This document shows, piece after piece, positions 1-7,174 of a stretch of DNA of 15,845 bases (positions within the stretch are counted from its first letter, which is position 1; every line of letters starts with the position of its first letter). The notes beneath the pieces were generated by a model. That model saw only the letters and a program-made list of their open reading frames with translations. It had not been told where the DNA came from and did no database searches. This DNA is from Bacteroidales bacterium UBA3543 (GTDB lineage: Bacteria > Bacteroidota > Bacteroidia > Bacteroidales > UBA932), in assembly GCA_002376715.1 (NCBI GenBank), contig DFOK01000032.1:1-15845 (forward strand), in the 5' to 3' direction. The translations under genes and the position numbers were made by a program.

Positions 1-199
1 TCCGGAAGTTGTCATTGTCAATCCGGCACCGGCAGTTGCAGCGCAGACTATGAGAGTGCTCTCTCAGTTGCGGGAGATATATGGTGGAATAGGAGAGTCG
101 GTTTTCTACTCTACAGGAGAAATGGGTGTACTTAAGATGCTGGTGCGTCGTGAAATACCTGATTTAGATGATTCATTTTTTACTGAAGTTTTAATTTAA
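1..199 (+). CDS. Probable glutamate racemase, C-terminal fragment (5' end outside window)
   Basis: An open frame enters from the left edge (first full codon at base 2) and ends at TAA 197-199, giving 65 visible residues. The fragment has the pattern VNPAPAVAAQTMRVL, then about 18 residues, then VFYSTGEMGVLKMLV. This fits the C-terminal end of glutamate racemase (MurI), where a (V/I)(N/D)xxxxVA helix is followed by an F-Y-T-(T/S)-G-(D/E) strand and a final helix. MurI makes D-glutamate for peptidoglycan in the cytoplasm. The catalytic cysteines lie upstream and cannot be seen, so the name rests on the tail alone and I give no symbol. No clear terminator follows the stop, so transcription may run on toward the pyrophosphatase gene at 484. 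Confidence 0.5.
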   Translation, partial: PEVVIVNPAPAVAAQTMRVLSQLREIYGGIGESVFYSTGEMGVLKMLVRREIPDLDDSFFTEVLI

Positions 200-230
200 A
201 TAAATAAAATCACTCCAATACTACACAACA

Positions 231-255
231 CTATACTATACTATACTATACTATA
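231..255 (+). repeat. (CTATA)5 pentanucleotide microsatellite
   Basis: Five exact head-to-tail CTATA copies occupy 231-255. They are followed by diverged relatives (ttata, ctaca). The unit length is not a multiple of three but the array is non-coding. Copy-number change would alter the length of the leader upstream of hppA, not a reading frame. Confidence 0.9.
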
Positions 256-372
256 TTACATTATACTACACATTACATTTTACACTATAGTACGATGCCG
301 CTGCCACACTAACATAACTAAGCTACACTACACTAAACGCACTACACTACACACTACACACTCCATACTACA

Positions 373-459
373 AACTACCCACTACTCACTTATAACTCCA
401 AACCAACAACTACATACTCCTAACTACCCACTTATAACTCTAAAATAACTACATACTCC
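373..459 (+). repeat. Imperfect tandem duplication in the hppA leader
   Basis: Copy 1 (373-420, 48 bases) and copy 2 (422-459, 38 bases) both begin with aactaccca, share a central cttataactc and end with aactacatactcc. Copy 2 lacks about 10 bases (around actactc and in the middle A/C stretch). Neither copy contains G on the + strand. Confidence 0.75.
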
Positions 460-483
460 ACACTCTAAACTAACAACTAAATT

Positions 484-2691
484 ATGACTCCAATTTTTTT
501 TGTAATTCCGGTATGCTCGATTTTGGCGCTGGTATTTGCTTTTATATTTTACCGCCGTATGAAGCGGGCGGATGAAGGGACTCCGACTATGAAGGAAATA
601 GCTTCTCACGTCAGGAAAGGGGCTATGGCCTATATAAAGCAACAGTACAAGGTAGTTGCCATCGTGTTTCTCATTCTCGCTCTATTTTTTGCCATTCTTG
701 CATACGGTTTCGGAGTACAAAATTCCTGGGTGCCGTTTGCATTTCTGACAGGAGGCTTTTTCTCCGGCCTTGCCGGATTTATTGGTATGAAAACAGCAAC
801 TTTCGCCTCATCGCGTACAGCGCATGCTTGCAGAAAATCTCTCAATTCGGGACTAAGGGTGGCATTTCGCTCGGGAGCGGTGATGGGTCTGACCGTAGTG
901 GGACTTGGCTTGTTGGACATTTCCGTTTGGTATCTCATCCTGGAGACTTTCGTCAAAGAGAGTACTCCAGAACAAAAAATGATGGTTATTACCACCACTA
1001 TGCTTACTTTCGGAATGGGAGCCTCCACACAGGCACTTTTCGCAAGAGTTGGCGGTGGTATATATACCAAGGCAGCAGATGTGGGAGCCGATTTGGTTGG
1101 GAAATTGGAGGAGAATATTCCCGAGGATGACCCCCGCAATCCGGCAACTATTGCTGACAATGTGGGAGACAATGTGGGGGATGTTGCAGGTATGGGTGCC
1201 GACCTCTATGAATCTTACTGCGGAGCAATTCTAGCAACTGCGGCTCTTGGTGCTTCTGCCTTCTTTTCAAAGGGATACGCAGCCCAGGTTAATGCCGTGT
1301 TTGCACCGATGTTGATTGCTGCGGTGGGAATTGTGCTTTCAATTCTAGGCATTTTTACGGTACGTACCAAAGAAAATGCCGGAATGGACCAGCTCCTCAA
1401 GTCGCTCAGTTTTGGGGTTAATCTGAGTGCAGTACTTATAGCGGTTTTTACCTTCGTAATATTGTGGCTCCTCAAACTGGAAAACTGGGTTTGGATCTCT
1501 TGTTCGGTGATTGTGGGACTGCTGGCGGGCATCATAATAGGACGCTCTACGGAATACTTCACTTCGCACTCTTACAAGCCTACCCGTAAGGTTGCAGAAA
1601 GCGGAAAGACCGGTCCTGCAACTGTAATCATCTCGGGCGTTGGAGTTGGTATGATATCAACCGCAATACCGGTTATTACCATTGCGCTGGCTATCATTCT
1701 CGCATATTTGTTTGCCATCAAGTTTGATATATCTGCAATGCTATCGGCTCAGAATCTCAGTCTCGGACTATATGGCATCGGCATTGCAGCCGTAGGTATG
1801 CTTTCGACTCTTGGAATAACCCTTGCTACAGACGCGTACGGTCCCATAGCTGACAATGCCGGAGGTAATGCGCAAATGAGTAATCTCGAGCCGGAAGTGC
1901 GGCAGAGAACCGATGTTCTTGATGCACTGGGTAACACCACCGCTGCTACAGGCAAGGGATTTGCCATTGGCTCGGCAGCTCTGACAGCGTTGGCACTATT
2001 GGCATCTTATCTTGAGGAGATTAAGGTTGCCCTTGTAAATATTGGGCAGACAGTGATAGATATAGCAGGTCGCCAAGTAGAGGTGGCTTATGCCACTATT
2101 CCGGATCTGATGGAGTATTATTATATCAACATTATGAATCCAAAACTACTGGTTGGACTCTTCATTGGTGCTATGATGTCCTTCCTATTTTGTGGTCTGA
2201 CTATGAACGCGGTTGGACGTGCTGCCCAGAGTATGGTGGATGAGGTGCGCAGGCAGTTCCATGAGATTAAGGGGATACTCACCGGTGAGGCGGTTCCGGA
2301 TTATGCAAGATGCGTTGAGATTTCCACTCGTGGAGCTCAGAGGGAGATGCTCTTACCTTCCATTATAGCCATAGTGGTTCCTATTCTGATAGGAATCTTT
2401 TTTGATGTTGCGGGTGTGGTTGGCTTGTTGCTCGGAAGTTTGAGTTCCGGATTTGTGCTCGCCATATTTATGGCAAATTCCGGTGGTACATGGGATAATG
2501 CGAAGAAATATGTGGAGGAGGGCAATTATGGTGGCAGGGGATCCGGTGCGCATAAGGCGACGGTTGTCGGTGATACTGTAGGTGACCCCTTTAAGGATAC
2601 TTCCGGACCTTCACTCAATATTCTAATCAAGTTGATGTCCATGGTTTCCATTGTGATGGCCGGCTTAACAGTAGCCTTCTCATTATTGTAA
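484..2691 (+). CDS. hppA: K+-stimulated membrane pyrophosphatase (Na+ and/or H+ pump)
   Basis: This 735-residue integral membrane protein hydrolyses pyrophosphate to drive Na+ and/or H+ out across the inner membrane, recycling energy from biosynthetic PPi. The family signature DVGADLVGK is at residues 199-207 with E209. The acidic Mg-PPi ligands recur in NIPEDDPRNPATIADNVGDN (211-230) and in the C-terminal VVGDTVGDPFKDTSGPS (694-710). The GNTTAATGKG segment (483-492) has Ala487 and Gly490, the A-x-x-G pattern of K+-dependent enzymes; K+-independent ones have K-x-x-T. D240, E243 and K716 sit where the ion gate of Thermotoga maritima PPase lies, which fits Na+ pumping. Some Bacteroides homologues pump both Na+ and H+; I cannot decide this here. 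Length is normal. The start follows A-rich sequence without a Shine-Dalgarno, as is usual in this phylum. Confidence 0.96.
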   Translation: MTPIFFVIPVCSILALVFAFIFYRRMKRADEGTPTMKEIASHVRKGAMAYIKQQYKVVAIVFLILALFFAILAYGFGVQNSWVPFAFLTGGFFSGLAGFIGMKTATFASSRTAHACRKSLNSGLRVAFRSGAVMGLTVVGLGLLDISVWYLILETFVKESTPEQKMMVITTTMLTFGMGASTQALFARVGGGIYTKAADVGADLVGKLEENIPEDDPRNPATIADNVGDNVGDVAGMGADLYESYCGAILATAALGASAFFSKGYAAQVNAVFAPMLIAAVGIVLSILGIFTVRTKENAGMDQLLKSLSFGVNLSAVLIAVFTFVILWLLKLENWVWISCSVIVGLLAGIIIGRSTEYFTSHSYKPTRKVAESGKTGPATVIISGVGVGMISTAIPVITIALAIILAYLFAIKFDISAMLSAQNLSLGLYGIGIAAVGMLSTLGITLATDAYGPIADNAGGNAQMSNLEPEVRQRTDVLDALGNTTAATGKGFAIGSAALTALALLASYLEEIKVALVNIGQTVIDIAGRQVEVAYATIPDLMEYYYINIMNPKLLVGLFIGAMMSFLFCGLTMNAVGRAAQSMVDEVRRQFHEIKGILTGEAVPDYARCVEISTRGAQREMLLPSIIAIVVPILIGIFFDVAGVVGLLLGSLSSGFVLAIFMANSGGTWDNAKKYVEEGNYGGRGSGAHKATVVGDTVGDPFKDTSGPSLNILIKLMSMVSIVMAGLTVAFSLL

Positions 2692-2707
2692 TTTTAAAGG
2701 ACAATAG

Positions 2708-2740
2708 AACCCTGGCAGTTTTTGTTTTGCTGTCAGGGTT
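2708..2740. terminator. Hairpin terminator between convergent hppA and the BPL_N gene
   Basis: The arms aaccctggcag (2708-2718) and ctgtcagggtt (2730-2740) form an 11-pair stem with one G-U pair and an 11-base T-rich loop. It sits 17 bases after the hppA stop. There is no immediate T-run on the + strand; the T7 run starts about 15 bases later. Because the two flanking genes converge here, it probably ends transcription from hppA and perhaps from both sides. Confidence 0.7.
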
Positions 2741-2797
2741 CATGTCAATAATCACTTTTTTTACAGATCGCGTGCCGAAGTACTCTAACTCAGGCAA

Positions 2798-4087
2798 TCA
2801 ATACGAAACGCTTATAGTGTATGGCACTCCGTTGAGAACGCCAATGCAGCCTGTGTACTGTTGCCCGTATGAAGTAGGCTCTGTATCTACGGTAGTTGCA
2901 CAAAAAACTGAAATGTAGAGTCTGCCGACAGCAGGTTTTGTTATTGTCAAGTTTTTGGCAACACCGTTGCCAACATTGAAATACAAAGAGTTGTCATTGA
3001 AAGCGAATGTTTCGGGATTCGCAAATAAGTATAAATCGAATTGTTCCCATCCCTTCTGCGGAGAGAGTGTAATTGTAACCTTATCGGTACCCTTTGGTAT
3101 ATCTACAGCAAAATGATGATATTGTCTATCTCCGATTTTTGTAAATGCCGGATTGTTTTCAGACGTTGAACTCCTCATCTCTCGAGGTTCACCATTTTTA
3201 AGAACACCTTTCAATCTCGGGCGTCCGTTTCCGTCAAGGGCGTACTTTATCATAGAGGACATTAGCTCCAGCCGTTCCCCGGAAACCACTCTCTCAGGAT
3301 GGGAACCGATTAGAACAACACGTCCATCATATTCGGAGGCCTTGTATGCCCACCCTGCAACTTCTCTGTGGATGTTTCTCTCGATCTTTAGAGTGTCTCC
3401 ATCGTAGCGCAAGGTAACCTCGGTGCCGTCAGGCACATTGTTTTCCATCCAGGCAAAGCATCCGCCATTGTGTCGTACACTGTCAATTACCATATCACCA
3501 CCGAAGGAATAATATTGGAGCAGAGGGGATCCTTTCTCTACAAACAGAGATGTGAAGGACTTATTCAGAGTGGTTCCCCTCGTATAACCGGGCCATATTC
3601 CGTAGTACTCAGGAACATCCACTATACCGCTGTCTCTAACGAAACCTTTTGCAGCTATATATGCACCGGCACAGGTGCCGAGGTAGCTGCCGCCTTCTGC
3701 AACAAATCGACGTACGTTTTTACGGCCTTTTTCTCCGAGAGAACGTCCGTGCTGGGTGGCTTTTCCACCGTTTGTGTAGATCATTCTGAATCTCGGTGCT
3801 CCATCAGGATAGAGAAGAATGCCGTTTTCATCAATTTCCGATCCGCAGAACAGTAGGGTCTGAATCAGTGTGTCAAGAGCATTTAGATATTCGCTTTTGG
3901 ATGAATTAAACATTTCAATGGATAGATTCAAATAGTTGGCGGCAGGAAGATCAGGATAAGAGTTGAGAAATATACCTCCGTCAAAGAATATATCTTTGTA
4001 ATAACCCTTTGCGCGATCCTGTCCAAAAGAGAGGGATGAAGCGAGCAATAAAATTGTGATTACAAGATAATACTGAAATTTTTGCAT
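2798..4087 (-). CDS. Exported BPL_N-domain (glutamine amidotransferase-like) protein with C-terminal beta domain
   Basis: The protein has 429 residues and starts with a signal peptide (basic MQKFQYY, hydrophobic core 8-18, probable cleavage near SFG-Q, residues 20-23), so it should act outside the cytoplasm. Residues about 28-285 resemble the BPL_N family, a class I glutamine-amidotransferase-like fold named after the N-terminus of some biotin-protein ligases. The nucleophile elbow GTCAGAY (137-143) carries Cys139, and GSHPE (261-265) supplies His263 and Glu265, so a Cys-His-Glu triad appears intact. Residues about 315-429 look like a beta-rich domain akin to pre-peptidase C-terminal domains (DVPKG-like turn, DLYLFANPET, GRLYISVF); this match is tentative. 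There is no biotin-ligase catalytic or lipoyl-type domain. The substrate is unknown. It is transcribed alone, from a clear promoter at 4113-4142, and converges with hppA. Confidence 0.8.
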   Translation of the reverse strand: MQKFQYYLVITILLLASSLSFGQDRAKGYYKDIFFDGGIFLNSYPDLPAANYLNLSIEMFNSSKSEYLNALDTLIQTLLFCGSEIDENGILLYPDGAPRFRMIYTNGGKATQHGRSLGEKGRKNVRRFVAEGGSYLGTCAGAYIAAKGFVRDSGIVDVPEYYGIWPGYTRGTTLNKSFTSLFVEKGSPLLQYYSFGGDMVIDSVRHNGGCFAWMENNVPDGTEVTLRYDGDTLKIERNIHREVAGWAYKASEYDGRVVLIGSHPERVVSGERLELMSSMIKYALDGNGRPRLKGVLKNGEPREMRSSTSENNPAFTKIGDRQYHHFAVDIPKGTDKVTITLSPQKGWEQFDLYLFANPETFAFNDNSLYFNVGNGVAKNLTITKPAVGRLYISVFCATTVDTEPTSYGQQYTGCIGVLNGVPYTISVSY

Positions 4088-4112
4088 GGCAGGTGAGATT
4101 ATTTTTGTCTTA

Positions 4113-4142
4113 CAAATATACTTTTTTTGAATGAGTACGCAA
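4113..4142 (-). promoter_or_regulatory. Bacteroidota-type promoter for the BPL_N gene
   Basis: Read on the minus strand: TTG (4142-4140), 19 bases, then TATATTTG (4120-4113). This is an exact match to the TTG-N19-TAnnTTTG consensus of the primary sigma factor in Bacteroides and Flavobacterium. The -7 box ends 25 bases before the ATG at 4087, leaving a short leader. It lies downstream of the transporter terminator at 4164-4197, so the gene has its own transcript. Confidence 0.8.
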
Positions 4143-4163
4143 AAAGAGAGAAATATTTACTCA

Positions 4164-4197
4164 AAAAATCCCCAGAACTTAAGCCCCGGGGATTTTT
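4164..4197 (-). terminator. Intrinsic terminator of the two-transporter operon
   Basis: Arms aaaaatcccc (4164-4173) and ggggattttt (4188-4197) are perfectly complementary over 10 pairs with a 14-base loop. On the minus strand the stem ends GGGGATTTTTT, a GC stem base with a T-run, 22 bases after the transporter stop codon at 4220. This is a typical rho-independent terminator. Confidence 0.85.
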
Positions 4198-4219
4198 GCT
4201 GTAGTATATAATCTATGGA

Positions 4220-5617
4220 TTATTTCTTATTTGGTTCGTCCAGCTCCAAATGAGGGTTCTTTTTGGCAGAAAGTGCAAAGAGGATTGAAACCGTAATGGC
4301 AATGAGACCGAGGCAGATGAAAATCCATTCGGCATTAACTGCTGCTCTCACCTCCTGTTGGGCAAAGAGTTCCGTACCTGCTTCTGCAGTAATAGTATTT
4401 CTGAAGATTCTGCCGACAAATAGAGGAACAAGGAGCATTCCCATATTCTGAATCCAGAATATGAGAGAATATGCCGTTCCCAGATTCTTATCAGGTACGA
4501 TCTTGGGCACCGAAGGCCACATTGCAGCCGGTACTAGGGAGAAACCTGTTCCGAGGATAGCAATGCCGAGATATCCGTAGAAGGGAACGCCCGCAGGGGC
4601 AAAACCCACTATAAGATGTGCTACAAATACCATCACGGAGCCTGTAATCATCCAAATTGTCGCTTTTCCGAATTTATCAACGAGCACACCAAAGAGGGGA
4701 GTGCCGACAACAGTAAAGAAAGGTATCATCGATATCATCCAGGTAGCGGCCTCCAGTTCGATGCCGAAACGGGGGATGAGTATGGATGTCGCAAACTTCT
4801 TGAATGAGATGATGCAAACATAGAAGAATACGCAAAGAAGCGAAATCAGAATAAAGTGCTTATTGCTGAGAACCTTAAAAATATCGGAGAATTTGAACTT
4901 GTCTTCGTCAGAAGTTACAACCTTATCAGTAGTACCTACAAGTTTGTCAAATCTCGCATCCATAGCCACGAAGATACCCCAGAGGATACCACCAATGAGG
5001 AGGAGTCCAAGCCCGAACAGAGCAGGCTTACTTGTCTCACTAAGAGGATACATGCCGTTCGCTGCTGCAGAAACGAGTCTGGGTGAGAGTATAAATGCTG
5101 TTGCCGTGCCGAGTCTGGCGATCGCCAGTTGGAGTCCCATTGCGAGAGCAGTATAACTCCCTTTAAACCATTTGGCAATGGAGCGGGTAACTCCCACTCC
5201 GGCAATCTCGCTGCCGAGTCCGAAGAGCATACAGCCGATATAGGCTACGGTGAGAGAGTGACCTGCAGCGACAATGGAAGGTGTGGAGATGGCCACATAG
5301 ACCAATGCCGCACCTGCAATCATCAAACCTACGAAGATGGATCCTGTTATGCGTACACCCCATTTATCGAGAAGCATACCGCAGATAATCAGGCCGCCCC
5401 ATACGCAGAGGAAAGAGTAGCCGCCTGCGTAGAATCCATAGTTGGCGGAGTCCCAACCGAGCTCCAGCATTTCGGGATGCTTGAAGATGTGGGAGAGAGT
5501 TGAGAACATGTCATCGAAGAAGTAGGATGCAAACATCGGTACCACAAGGCACGCGAGGGCAATCCAGGCCCATCTGTGGATGTTCTTTTTCTTGGCTTGG
5601 ATTTGTTGTTCAGTCAT
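4220..5617 (-). CDS. MFSD1-like major facilitator transporter (second gene of pair)
   Basis: This 465-residue membrane protein has about 12 predicted helices in two halves, split by a charged loop at residues about 218-250 (DARFDKLVGTTDK...EDKFKF). The MFS loop 2-3 motif appears as GMLLDKWGVR (80-89), and its second-half echo as GVLVDKFGKA (310-319). Two segments match my memory of animal MFSD1: IAKWFKG...GLQLAIARLG (147-170) and WPSVPKIVPDKNLGTAYS (367-384). MFSD1 is a lysosomal dipeptide transporter in mammals; whether this protein carries peptides is inference. It lies 37 bases downstream of a paralogue on the same strand and is followed by an intrinsic terminator, so it is the last gene of a two-gene operon. 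The ATG at 5617 gives MTEQQIQAKKKNIHRW, a normal cytosolic N-terminus. Confidence 0.85.
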   Translation of the reverse strand: MTEQQIQAKKKNIHRWAWIALACLVVPMFASYFFDDMFSTLSHIFKHPEMLELGWDSANYGFYAGGYSFLCVWGGLIICGMLLDKWGVRITGSIFVGLMIAGAALVYVAISTPSIVAAGHSLTVAYIGCMLFGLGSEIAGVGVTRSIAKWFKGSYTALAMGLQLAIARLGTATAFILSPRLVSAAANGMYPLSETSKPALFGLGLLLIGGILWGIFVAMDARFDKLVGTTDKVVTSDEDKFKFSDIFKVLSNKHFILISLLCVFFYVCIISFKKFATSILIPRFGIELEAATWMISMIPFFTVVGTPLFGVLVDKFGKATIWMITGSVMVFVAHLIVGFAPAGVPFYGYLGIAILGTGFSLVPAAMWPSVPKIVPDKNLGTAYSLIFWIQNMGMLLVPLFVGRIFRNTITAEAGTELFAQQEVRAAVNAEWIFICLGLIAITVSILFALSAKKNPHLELDEPNKK

Positions 5618-5654
5618 AGATAGTTATTATAAAGTTAATAGTTTTGATTCTGTA

Positions 5655-7019
5655 TTATTTTCTAATATTAGGTAATTCGAGGCCGTAACCTTTGCGACGG
5701 TCTTCCGCCTTCAGCAGGAAGCTGAAGATGAAGGCAAGCACACCGAAACTAGAGAAGATGATCATCGGAGCGAAATATCCACCGGTATGGAGTAGTACCT
5801 TGCCTATGAGAAGGGGTACGAAACTCAGACCGATATTCTGCACCCAGAATATAAGGCAGTAGGCTGATCCAAGGATCTTCTCGTCAATAATCTTGGGAAC
5901 GGAAGGCCAGAGGGCTGCCGGCACAAGAGAGAAAGAGACTCCCAGTACCACTATCAGCAGAAACGCAAACCATTTATGAGGGTATAGGGGCAGTAGGAAT
6001 GCAAAACTCAGGTGACAAGCTATCATTATGATGGCTCCGAGCATCAGCATGGATGCTCCCTTTCCCTTAAGGTCAAGGAAAATTCCAAGAACAGGAGTCA
6101 GGATCATCGCCAGGATGGGGAAAAAGCTAAACAGTCGTGACGCTGTGGCGGCATCAATATTCAGAGTCACTTCTAGGAAGTTGGGTGCATATCTCTGGAA
6201 GGGGAAAATAGCGCTATAGTAGAGTACGCAGAGCAGAGCCACAATCCAAAACATCTTGCTTGAAAAGATCTTGCCCAAATCCTTAACCCGGAATTCATCC
6301 TCAGAACTTTTGTCCTCTTTAATTCCGGCTTCAATAAGCTGATTGTCAAGTTTGCGATCCATTACGGTGAATACCAGGAAGAAGATAAGACCTACACACA
6401 GAAGTGCTGAGCAAAATGCAACGGGAGCAAGTACCGAAGCGTTGTAACGGGCAGCAATGATCGGGGCAAGCCACATTACGGCGAATACGCCCAGACGGGC
6501 GATAGCCATCTCAAGACCCATGGCGAGGGCCATTTCCTTACCTTTAAACCATTTTGCAATAATCTTTGAAACCGTAGTGCCGGCCATTTCAGCACCGCAG
6601 CCAAAAATCATGAAACCGAGGGATGCCATCTTGGCGCTGCTGGGAAGAGCTGTCCACCAGCTATCGAGCCATCCGCTGAATGCGGTAGTCTGAAACCAGT
6701 CAGTAATGCCTACAAACTTGATGGCCGCTCCTATCACCATCAGTGAAGCGGAGAGTGTACCGGTAAAACGAACTCCCATTTTATCGAGGATAATACCTGC
6801 GATGATCAGGAATCCACATACATTAAGGATGTATTCGGATGCAGCATAGGTGCCGAATACGCCGCTATCCCATCCGAGAGAACTTTCCACAAGGGATTTG
6901 AGTGGTGACATTACGTCAACGAACATGTAAGTGAAAAACATCATCAGAGAGATGAGTATCAAGGCACTCCACCTTGCTACAAGTGAGTCGTTGATCAATT
7001 TAGCCAATTTTTCTGCCAT
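5655..7019 (-). CDS. MFSD1-like major facilitator transporter (first gene of pair)
   Basis: This is a 454-residue MFS protein of about 12 helices, paralogous to the next gene in the operon. Shared marks are GIILDKMGVR (75-84), IIAKWFKGKEMALAMG (153-168) followed by IARLG (173-177), and WPSVPKIIDEKILGSAYC (371-388). Both proteins also end alike (GLELPNIRK here, HLELDEPNKK in the paralogue). I chose the ATG at 7019 (MAEKLAKLI). The frame is open to a TTG at 7073, but that TTG is the -33 element of the likely promoter, so the extra 18 residues would not be transcribed. The cytosolic linker between halves is longer and acidic/basic (about 221-252). By analogy with MFSD1 it may move small peptides or similar organic solutes, but no substrate-binding residues can be assigned. 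Confidence 0.85.
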   Translation of the reverse strand: MAEKLAKLINDSLVARWSALILISLMMFFTYMFVDVMSPLKSLVESSLGWDSGVFGTYAASEYILNVCGFLIIAGIILDKMGVRFTGTLSASLMVIGAAIKFVGITDWFQTTAFSGWLDSWWTALPSSAKMASLGFMIFGCGAEMAGTTVSKIIAKWFKGKEMALAMGLEMAIARLGVFAVMWLAPIIAARYNASVLAPVAFCSALLCVGLIFFLVFTVMDRKLDNQLIEAGIKEDKSSEDEFRVKDLGKIFSSKMFWIVALLCVLYYSAIFPFQRYAPNFLEVTLNIDAATASRLFSFFPILAMILTPVLGIFLDLKGKGASMLMLGAIIMIACHLSFAFLLPLYPHKWFAFLLIVVLGVSFSLVPAALWPSVPKIIDEKILGSAYCLIFWVQNIGLSFVPLLIGKVLLHTGGYFAPMIIFSSFGVLAFIFSFLLKAEDRRKGYGLELPNIRK

Positions 7020-7043
7020 AGTTATCTTTTTAATGATTTTTTT

Positions 7044-7073
7044 CAAAGAAATGCTAAAAATAGTGCATTTCAA
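7044..7073 (-). promoter_or_regulatory. Probable promoter of the transporter operon
   Basis: On the minus strand, TTG (7073-7071) is followed by 19 bases and TTTCTTTG (7051-7044). This differs from TAnnTTTG at one position. The spacing is exact and the -7 box ends 24 bases before the ATG at 7019. It also explains why the upstream TTG at 7073 is not a start codon. Confidence 0.55.
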
Positions 7074-7110
7074 CGAAACGGCAAAATAAAATGGCGTGCA
7101 CCAGTTTTAT

Positions 7111-7141
7111 TTCTGCAATTGGAATATAAGTTGTACCTTAG
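7111..7141 (+). promoter_or_regulatory. Weak candidate promoter for purA-dxs-feoB-like genes
   Basis: TACCTTAG (7134-7141) resembles the -7 box TAnnTTTG with one mismatch. TTC (7111-7113), 20 bases upstream, could stand in for the -33 TTG. The box ends 33 bases before the purA ATG. Both elements are imperfect, so this is only a candidate, but purA faces away from the transporters and needs a promoter in this 155-base gap. Confidence 0.35.
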
Positions 7142-7174
7142 CGTGTTATTTCAAAATCCATATAATTATATATT

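Larger units (their letters stand above)
200..483. repeat. G-depleted low-complexity intergenic tract with pentamer repeats
   Basis: This 284-base gap has only seven G residues on the + strand (290, 294, 297, 300, 303, 322, 339), and none from 340 to 485. It contains five perfect tandem CTATA units at 231-255. Degenerate CTACA units follow around 323-335 and 342-362. An imperfect duplication lies at 373-420 and 422-459. The tract contains no TTG and no TTTG on the + strand, so it has no standard Bacteroidota promoter in the hppA direction. I see no gene in it. As mRNA it would be an almost unstructured A/C/U leader. Function unknown. Confidence 0.85.

Noticed and set aside
231..459. Possible CRISPR array or origin-like iterons in the repeat tract
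   Set aside because: There are no regular 20-40 base repeats with unique spacers, no cas genes and no replication gene. The units are pentamers and one uneven duplication.
630..1172. 180-residue open frame on the minus strand inside hppA
   Set aside because: It is fully antisense to a well-conserved gene, is rich in Pro/Ser/Arg as expected of a shadow frame, and has no promoter or family resemblance.
2727..2918. 63-residue + strand open frame after hppA
   Set aside because: It starts inside the terminator hairpin and runs antisense to the 3' end of the BPL_N gene; no start signal or resemblance.
3470..3856. 128-residue + strand open frame
   Set aside because: It is antisense to the amidotransferase-like domain, whose motifs are clearly on the minus strand.
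4164..4197. Possible riboswitch or small RNA at the perfect stem
   Set aside because: The stem lies just after a stop codon and ends in a T-run on that strand, so an ordinary terminator is sufficient.
4856..5503. Several overlapping open frames opposite the second transporter
   Set aside because: They lie opposite a membrane protein with clear MFS motifs; their charged, uneven composition is typical of antisense frames.
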